From Schistocephalus solidus (Eukaryota > Platyhelminthes > Cestoda > Diphyllobothriidea > Diphyllobothriidae), in NCBI GenBank assembly GCA_017591395.1, contig WEDG01004143.1, positions 62,001 through 126,000 of the forward strand: 64,000 nucleotides of DNA, written 5' to 3'. This document shows, one piece after another, positions 56,240-64,000 of the stretch (within the stretch, counting starts at the first letter, position 1; each line of letters starts with the position of its first letter). Below the pieces are notes generated by a model, which saw only the letters and a program-made list of their open reading frames with translations, did not search any database and was not told the DNA's origin. Made by a program: the position numbers and the translations under genes.

Positions 56240-58130
56240 CTTTGTCAGTTAATTTGAGGATTGCAAAAATATTTGAATTAGCATCGAAAATTAGGCTCGC
56301 GAGAGATAAGCGTAGTGAGTCTCGGGCACTAAGTGATGGCAATTCATCCAAATCTGTTGCTAATATCTTCCATGTTCGGTCATCAGCTAAGCGTCAGAAT
56401 GTAACTCCGCCCTTACTCGACTGTTATAAAAAATTTGTTAAATACGATTTGGGCAAAGCAGAGTTGTTAAATTCGTTTTTTGCCAACTACTTTACCACTG
56501 AAACTAGCCCCACTGCAACAATTCCTCTGCTTTCAAATTCGCTTCTAACAACCATTAATTTCTCGCCTTCATTTATTCAAATGGTAATAGCTCACCTAAA
56601 AAATTCACATTCGGTGGGAACTGATAACATTCCAAACTCACTTATTAAACAGTTAAGGGATTTTCCACCTTTACTAAGCAAATTATTCTCAGTATTTCTC
56701 GAAAATGGTTTATTCCCCGATTACCGGAAAACTTCTATTATAATACCATTTTTTAAATCTGGTTCCCGCTCGGACATTCATAACTATCGCGGTGTTCATA
56801 AAACTCCCTCTCTTGCAAAACGTTTCGAAAAACTAATTGCAAAACAAATCACGGATTTTTGCATAAGCAATCAAATTATCAACTTTTACCAACACGGCTT
56901 CTTACCGGATCGCTCTTGTGAAACCTACCACATGTCTTTCTTAGTCTACTAACCTCTCTTCGTAATGATCATCTCTCTGTGGTAGTTATCTATTTTGATC
57001 TTAGTAAGGCATTCGATAAAGTGCCTCATAAATGACTTCTAGCTAAAGTAGAAGCTATAGGATTTCGTAGTCCACTTGATGACTTTATTAGATCAAACCT
57101 AAATGATCGAAAGCAAAAAGTTTTAGTAGGGTCCTCATACTCAAGTGCTACCCCAATTGTTAGTGGTGTCCTTCGAGGTACCGTATCAGGTCCTTTGTTG
57201 TTCTTACTGTATATAAATGATATTTAATCGATAGTTAAACATTCTCAATCTTTTATTTATGCTGATGACCTCAAATGCGTGTATTCGTTCTCTATCTCTA
57301 CGACCGAACGGTGCCTAGAAAAAATTCATTCAGACTTAGATGCTCTTTCTCCCTGGAGCTCCACATGGCTAACGGAGTTCTCACCTCCTAAGTGTCGCTA
57401 CATGAGTTTTGGGCCTGCAAGGCTGCCGCAACCTCTTATTTTCGAAGGTTTCCCTATGATTGAATGTTCGTCCATCAAGGACTTGGGCTTAAGCTACACC
57501 AATAAATTAGATCTTTCGCCTCATGCCGATAGAATTACAGCCAAAGCTGCTCAGATTTGCGGCTTTATGTCTTATAATTTCTACCTTCCTGAAATTAAAT
57601 TAAGACTTTATCGTATGTTTGTACATCCCATTCTTGACTTTTGCTGTTTTTTCTTCGGTTTAATGAACGAATCGAGCCGTTCAAAAATTGAAAATGTCCA
57701 AAGACTTCACAAAAACTCCTATTTCCGACTATTTCCTTCTCAACAAAATGCCAGCTAATGAAGCTAAAATTTATTTGGGTCAGTAGACTTGAAGCAGGCT
57801 TCTGTCTCCTTTTCCAACTTAATAATAGTTCAACTCTCCCCAAGCTTTCTATCATTACCCTCGTTAGTCTTCCTTATAACCTAAGAAATTATGCACTAAT
57901 TATACCTCCCCCTGCATCCTCCATGTGTAAACGCTCTCTCTTCTTTGCTTCTAGGTATAGTTTTCTTTGGAATAACTTGCCAATTGAAATAAGGTCGTTA
58001 ACTAGTCTATCTGCATTCAAGCGAAGACTGCACATTTATCTTAAAACTGATTCTATTAACCTTTTATTTTCCTCATCGTTTCCCAGTAGCTTTCCCCATG
58101 ACTCGGAGAAAGGACAATCAGGAATTTAAG
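56240..58130 (+). pseudogene. CR1/L2-like LINE copy B, reverse transcriptase and C-terminus
   Basis: Positions 56242-56952 give an open stretch with SVGTDNIPNSLIKQL, FPDYRKTSIIIPFFKSGSR and HGFLPDRSCETYHMSFL (fingers). After a stop, VVIYFDLSKAFDKVPHK (motif A), VSGVLRGTVSGPLLFLLYIND (motif B) and FIYADDLKCVYS (motif C, intact Y-A-D-D) follow near 57000-57290. Positions 57279-57758 carry the thumb (WLTEFSPPKCRYMSFG, IKDLGLSYTNKLDLSPHADR), and 57758-58129 the C-terminus (SLPYNLRNYALIIPP, FLWNNLPIEIRSLTSLSAFK). It is disabled by several stops. Confidence 0.88.
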
Positions 58131-58739
58131 TGAACCTCTTGAAACTATATTTTCACTACCTCGGGTCGCCCATGAGCTATGATGTCTCCTTATATCACCA
58201 GTCATCCAAACGATGACGTCATTCGGACGTACACATTCGGTGGTCCACAGTCTAAAATGCTACCGTTTCTTTGGATACGAACCATCATCAGAATTCAATT
58301 CTGGATCATAAGATGCTGAGGACTTAAGTTCATTGACGCATTTTCGTGAGATTTTTTTTCATAAGCCTAAGTGATCAAGAACGAATCACCTCGACGTTTC
58401 ATTTTCTCATTCTGAAATGCTACTACCGTTTTACCCTACTCTACCACCTGACCATTTTTCCTAAGCAGTTTTTTCTCCTACCTTCTATTAAAAATGAAGG
58501 CTTATTGAACTCTGCCTCCATTTTTATGGTAGGAGTTTTTTTTCCACCACGTATTTTTTCTAGTTCACCATTAATTTTAAAACATCGCTAACTGTTAACA
58601 TAGCAGAACAAGTTATGTATTTGTACATTTTATCTGCACACATTTTCAAAACTTTATTTCGTTACTAATGTTTGCTTAGCCAATGCCTTGCCGGTGCTAA
58701 CCAAATATCAATTCTAAATTCTAAATTTCTATATTTATA

Positions 58740-59015
58740 TCATTTGAAGCATGACACATTTAGAGTCTAATTCCTGTACACAATCATTAATAAAAAAAGA
58801 AAAAGGGTTGTTCTGAGAACTGAACATTGTGGGACTCCGCTCTCTATGTCTGTGCGCCTTGATCGTAATCACCTATACAGACAACTTGGAAACGACCACT
58901 GAGTAAATTATCAATCCACGGATGAAGTTTGCATCTGGAAAACTATCAAAAGCCTTCTGAAAATCAATGCAGGCCACATACACAGTGTCTTTGGCATCAA
59001 GTGCTTTTGTCCAAC
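58740..59015 (-). pseudogene. CR1-like RT fragment, minus strand
   Basis: On the minus strand, TVYVACIDFQKAFDSFPDA (motif A; about 58990-58935) and, in another frame, VLRTTLFLFLLMIVYRN, the remains of motif B (about 58830-58790). It directly abuts the start of an oppositely oriented fragment at about 59018. Confidence 0.65.
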
Positions 59016-59017
59016 TT

Positions 59018-59740
59018 TCAGTTCAGTTTATTAAGGGGCAGATAGGCAAAGAAAAGTATCTCTGAGACACCAGTACTTTATAAATGGCACTGCATTAAAA
59101 GAGGTAGAAACATACAAACATCTAAGCATGTGGACAACTGCGGATTTGATGCCCTCAGAACACTGTAAGAAAGCAGTCCAGAAGGCAACATGCACACTAC
59201 ATTGGATCAGACGTGCGTTAAAAATATCCCCCCTGATCTCTTCGGAAAAGTCTATGGTGTCTTTGTGAGACCGCATTTAGATTACGGAATACCAGCCTAG
59301 ATACCGTGGATGAAGAAAGATGTTGACCTTCTCGAACAGGTGAAACGGAGAGCAACGAAGTTGGTTGACGGTTTTAAGTCTTAACCGTACCAAGACAGAT
59401 TGAAAAAGCTTGACTTATTTCCTCTTTCCTACAGGCACTTACGTTGTAGCCTGCTCTGGACATTCCGGATTATCCGGGACCATGATTCCTCCCTGAGATC
59501 GGAGGATTTCTTCGACTTTGCCTGCGCAACTCATCTGCGTGGTCATCCTTACAAGGTTAATAACGAACGCTCGCGATTGTACCTCAGAATGTTGTGTTTC
59601 AGCCAACGAGTGGTACGACCTTGGAACTCGTTACCAAGCCAGACGGTTACCTCTGACAGCATTACCGATTTTAAAAAGAAGGCTTGATGGCATTATATTT
59701 GACAAAAAGACGACTGTCACAACATGATTACTTAAAACCA
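59018..59740 (+). pseudogene. CR1-like RT thumb and C-terminus, plus strand
   Basis: Plus-strand pieces: INGTALKEVETYKHLSMWTT, CKKAVQKATCTLHWIRRALK, GVFVRPHLDYGIPA and KKDVDLLEQVKRRATKLVDG, then 59400-59687 as RLKKLDLFPLSYRHLRCSLL and RGHPYKVNNERSRLYLRMLC, and RVVRPWNSLPSQTV. This order is the CR1 RT C-terminal half. The sequence starts right after a TTCAGTTCAGTTTATT run. Confidence 0.8.
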
Positions 59741-60389
59741 GCCTTTTAAAATCTTTCGGGCTCTACTTTTCTTCCACGATGTTTCGACTATGGCTGTGAA
59801 AACGAATTTGAATTTGACTCAAACATTTTTAAATGTACACCATTTTATATTAACTGTACACATGTAATGATAACTTTACATTAATAGGGTCATCAAGGGC
59901 AATGCCTGTTACCCTTCAAAAATACTACAAATATGCATGAGTGCTAGGGTCTCATAGGTGGCTAAGACAAGTCTGTAGTAATTCAAAACGACGCCGTCTG
60001 TACTAAACCCTACGCAAATGCCAAACTGTAGCGCCTATATCCACACGCAAACTGTCAGGATGCCATTCACCACAGTCACCGGGCATAGCTGTCTTACCGC
60101 TCGGTTAGCGCCCAGCCCATACGCTAGTATCCGTACCATCATATGTACTTACATACTATATATATATATATATCTACGTATATATATATATACACATACT
60201 ATACACTACAGTTAGTGAGCGCATATGTCATAAATACTACCCGTAAAAGGAATCGACAGATTGTCCATGCTACTCACATCGTAAGGGTTCTTGCATACAA
60301 ACAAATAAGAACATCGTCCATAAAACCGGGACAAACGAAACGTGTTCTCGTAACGTAGTCAACGCTACGCGCACAACTGATCGCAGTCT
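59741..60389. other. spacer with AT microsatellites
   Basis: No gene. An interrupted AT/TA microsatellite lies at 60157-60192. Confidence 0.5.
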
Positions 60390-62510
60390 CCATATCTCTA
60401 AACCGATGCCTCATCACGTCAACAGACCAGACATACATACAGAAACATTAGAACATTCGACCACATTGGTTAGAAGTATAGAACCTTTTTGCAGTCCAGT
60501 CTGGCCACAGTAGCACGTAGGTTGAATGGATGATACCTCAATTTCGGCGTTTTTGCTATCTGAAAGAAATTTCCAGGTACGAGGCATTAATTTTGACAGC
60601 GCCTGATGCGGAATGTTTGTATTAGGGTAACCTCGTAATCGGCTATAACTCAAAGGGAAAGAGATCAAGATAAGACAACCGTGTTTCATACGGTATTGAG
60701 CCCTGTCTAGTCAAAAGGAGTTGCAGTTTGCGAACTCTTAGACAGAGTAAGACGCTTAGCAGTCCAAGGTCTCAAGCTATGATAGGAACCTGAGCTGTGG
60801 TCACACTAAAAGCTCGAAAAAGCTTTAAGCAAAAGCAGTTTTCATCAAAGACAGGGACAGACTGCCTAACAAACTACAGAACGACATCACACACTTGGTA
60901 ACCTTTTGACCAATGCAGCGAGGGGCTTAGGCGAAATCGTGATCCACATTCCCAAGACCTTCTGCGAGCCCACTTTTTGTAGTGGTAGACCATTTATATA
61001 CAATAATCTATGGGGTTTTGGATGGCTGGGTCTGCCGAATCGTAGAATAGAGCTTTTTTTCATTATAGCGGTAGCCAGTCCCTCGAACATTATTGAAGCT
61101 GGCTCAGCTGGTTTCTGCAATGCTTTTACGTCAGCTACAGTTTGGATGACAGATTTGCTCTAGCATTCCCGAAAATATGGTCAACATCGTAACTCCATTT
61201 CACACGCTGCCTGTCTGTACAATACTGAACAAAGTGGCCCAAGAACGGAGTTCTGGTGAACACAATTTTGACCGCAACCTCCGACTTTTACTGGTCACTT
61301 TGACATGCATAGTTTGAGACGGCTAATTATTTTTATTTTATTTACTTTATTGCCAGTTTACGAGGCAAAGTCAAAATATACAGCAGAGGGTCAAGCTGAC
61401 AGTGAAAACTCCTGATCGTTGTTTAAGGTGTTTTCAGGAGAAAAACTGCAGCTTATTGAGTAATTAAAGTTCTGGACAGGGACGCGTTAACACAGGTGCC
61501 CGGTGAAGAACCTCTCCATTCAGTGTTACGGATCCGATATTCTGCACCAGCAGGTTTTTTGGCGAGCGGTTGTTCGCTGTCGACTTAAAATAAGCCGATG
61601 CGGTCATCACGGTAGTAGATTGCCCTCAGCATGAAGACCGGCACAGGATTCAGGAGTCCGTGAACGCCATCAGAACCGAAGAAAGCTTCCGCGAACAGAG
61701 TCACACCCAAAAGTTTGGGAAGGTGTCCTGAATGTAGAAAAACTAGTGACAGTTCGCGTAAACAAGGGATAGCTTTGCTGAATTTTGATACTTCTAGGTA
61801 ATTGATCAGATGCTATGGCGTTTACGGAGGCTGTCGGTATCTAACAGGTGGAGCAAGGGAAGAAATAAAAATAGCATCTCGATGACAGTCGGCGTCGGTC
61901 GAGGTGCCTCCAGGGATATAAGGGGTTAAATGTACGACTGTTTAGTAGTTTAAACAGTACAGGTCCCTTCTGTAATCTGCGAAAGCCACAGCGGGTCAAG
62001 GCTTGTAAGCTCACAGCGTTGGTGATAGGACGGGTTTCGGTGATCTGAATAGAAAACTCTTTTTGTAGAAGTGCTGGACTGATTCTATCTCTTTCGTTCA
62101 CTAGCGTGCAGAAGACTAAATAGAAACGAAGCAATAATTCCAGACTGCAGGGCCCGAGCATTCATTTTATAGAGGCTGATTCTAATTTTGACGGTTTTGC
62201 AATTTCTGAGAATAAACCCAGTAGTTTGGCTGCTCGAGACAATTAGGAACCTTCCGATCCATTTCAGGGAGTTCGCACGTAACGCCTGCTCGGCTGAGTT
62301 TGTACGGAGTCGCCGATATGGGACACTATCGAATGCCTTCTTAAAAGTCAGCATAGGCTATGTGCAGCGCATTTCCTTCATCAACTGCCTGTGCCCACCC
62401 AAAACAGTAGAGGAAGTTCGTCACCAATACCGGTCTTGTCGGAATCCATGCTGCGCAGCTGATAATAGCTTATGCTGATCTAAAGAAGTATATTGACTCG
62501 CATGATTATC
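60390..62510 (-). pseudogene. CR1-like LINE, degenerate, minus strand
   Basis: Read on the minus strand from 62500: AAQHGFRQDR, VTNFLYCFGWAQAVDEGNAL with HIAYADF, and FKKAFDSVPYRRL (motif A), then NSLKWIGRFLI. A remnant of motif B follows near 62110, then SSILRFGRPSHPKPHRLLYI and QKVGSQKVLGMWITISPKPL (thumb; 61120-60887) and FPLSYSRLRGYPNTNIPH (C-terminal; about 60670-60600). Motif C is not readable. It lies tail-to-tail with the plus-strand fragment at 59018-59740. Confidence 0.75.
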
Positions 62511-64000
62511 TATTCTGTGATACGGTAGATAAAAATGAGGCTTATTGGTCTGTCATGATGTTGTGGAACCCCTACCATGCCAGCCGTTGTAGCGCGACGC
62601 TTTTCCAGTCAGTTAGTAAATATCCGCGCTGACAAGGCTTGCATGTGCGTGGGCAGCAGTTTGACTATTTCTTAGCCAGTTTCTTTAGTAACTTGGGCAG
62701 TATTTCCATGTGAATTCCGTGATTTGGCCTCATTCGCTGCTAACAGCTGATGATTAAAAGTTGATCCCGTCAAAAGATACAGCATCGATTATTGGACCCT
62801 CATCGAAAATCCTAGTCGAGAGGAGTAACTGCGCTCTCACCTGTAGTTGCGGAGATTGGAAATCATCGAACTGTGTCTATCTCACGAAGTGTAGAGTGAG
62901 GACCTTGGGGACTGTCTCTTATTCGAGTGCTTCTTCCTAATATAACTTGTAGAATAACTTCGTATATTTTCAACTGCGTGTGGTTCAATAGGCTATTTTT
63001 CGAAATAAATAAATATGTTAATTGTGTATTTAAGACCCAGAGGGTCCCATCATTAAAACGTATTATCGTGCTATAAGAATTGGATAATTACTACACTATG
63101 TGAGCAGCCATATGAACAGCAGAAATCTGTATTATGGTAGGCATATCCGATTCAGAACGATTCGCCATTTTTAAATTAATAGTCAGCAAAAATTTGGAAT
63201 GTACGGTGGACTAGGGAAGAAGCAGTGAACAAAACTCTACGAGTTAAATCAAAGGCGAGTTCGGCGAGCCGCGAATCTAAAACTAGAGAAATCACTGCTT
63301 CTCCAAAAGAATTAATAGCTGAATTTGATAGGATTGATACGATGCAATGGGATAGGAACTGTGATGTTGCTGACAACGCATGAGGGTTCGGATCGCTCCC
63401 TGGAGAGTCGAGAGATAATATAACAGCCATGCTACTGACTATAACCATCAGAGAGGGTGAGAGAGGAGGAAATCATCGTAGGCATTAGGGTCGAAAGAAA
63501 GAGGGAAAAGTAGAGGATCACGAGATCAGCACCGAGATGCGACCTTGCTGACTGCATAGTCCACCAACAAGGTAGCGAAATTAGAACCAGCCACGATCAT
63601 CAACAGATCCTGGAGACTATCGTCAGGGTTGCAAAATCGGAGGAAAGTATCAAGGTTGTCAAGAGTTGGCAAGAAAGCCGGAAAGGAGGGGACGAAAGGG
63701 TGACTGCGAAGATTGACTCTAAAAAGGGGATAATGGAAAGCATATTGAGAAACCAATGTTATATCAAGGGAACTGCCTGAAAAACCTGGAGGACACTTTT
63801 AAAAATCAAAAGTGTGAGTTTGGGAAGAAACAGACAGTAAGGACTTTTATATCTTCCGATGTTATACGTTTACGTAATTTGGTTTTGAAAATAGCTAATA
63901 AATAGGGTTTTATTGATTTGGCACTGCTTAGGCCGTCAAAATCCTTGAACAAAAGGAAAAACCTAAAACAAACTCCTCTTTTCCTTAACCACTTTTGCTT
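62511..64000. other. no gene seen
   Basis: AT-rich end of the window. Frames at 63176-63448 and 63526-63756 have no domain. Nothing else is recognised. Confidence 0.4.

Larger units (their letters stand above)
55225..58730 (+). mobile_element. CR1/L2-like LINE, copy B (longer)
   Basis: Plus-strand element with an endonuclease (55225-55960), a reverse transcriptase (56240-57750), a C-terminus (57758-58129) and a 3' UTR ending at ATGCCTTGCCGGTGC followed by an AATTCTA tandem at 58705-58727. Copy A has the same 3' end. The copies are arranged in the same orientation about 0.9 kb apart, with a minus-strand CR1 fragment between them. Confidence 0.88.

Overview
The window is animal nuclear DNA dominated by retroelements, most likely from a flatworm and probably a tapeworm of the diphyllobothriidean type. 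That assignment is inference: it rests on the mix of decayed LINEs, Penelope-like elements, tRNA-derived SINEs and AT/GA/TAG microsatellites around a few short, spliced host exons. There are no operons, rRNA genes, CRISPR arrays or bacterial genes. Nearly every long open frame is either a frameshifted piece of a reverse transcriptase or a chance frame across a repeat.

Layout: (1) 1-592, a decayed Penelope-like (GIY-YIG) fragment. (2) 1411-15430, two near-identical copies of a 0.77 kb repeat; the left copy is split by LINE-Z copy 1 (1573-5185) with an 11-bp target-site duplication. Between the repeats lies the longer LINE-Z copy 2 (7697-13449), followed by a SINE that shares the LINE 3' end. 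(3) 16.0-19.0 kb, a cluster of tRNA-derived SINEs and a near-perfect 148-bp inverted repeat. (4) 20.5-21.4 kb, a SINE relic and a Penelope relic. (5) 21731-22427 (minus), a Pro/Ser-rich host exon with a good 3' splice site. (6) 24.5-28.4 kb, a broken CR1-like LINE. (7) 28.6-36.0 kb, SINEs, LINE tails, a MITE-like element and two inverted-repeat structures, with a possible plus-strand exon at 32153-32471. (8) 37395-41640, LINE-Z copy 3 with a TAG microsatellite in its 3' UTR. (9) 43.6-45.4 kb, a SINE, a palindrome and two minus-strand exons of Bora, the Aurora-A/Plk1 mitotic activator. (10) 46.9-64 kb, a Penelope fragment, an RTE-like fragment, two plus-strand CR1/L2-like LINEs and a mosaic of CR1 pieces in both orientations.

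The most informative host gene is bora. Two exons separated by a 94-bp GT-AG intron encode 137 residues that retain the F-x-W motif and the Ser-Pro site matching human S112. The exon at 21.7-22.4 kb is on the same strand and rich in Ser/Thr-Pro sites, so it could be a distal bora exon, but its splice phase shows it cannot be the next one.

The most distinctive mobile element is LINE-Z: an APE-type endonuclease, a reverse transcriptase, then a C-terminal array of five C2H2/C2HC zinc fingers, a roughly 1.5 kb internally repeated 3' UTR, and no poly(A). A SINE-like family in the same window ends in the same roughly 230-nt tail, which suggests a LINE/SINE mobilisation pair.
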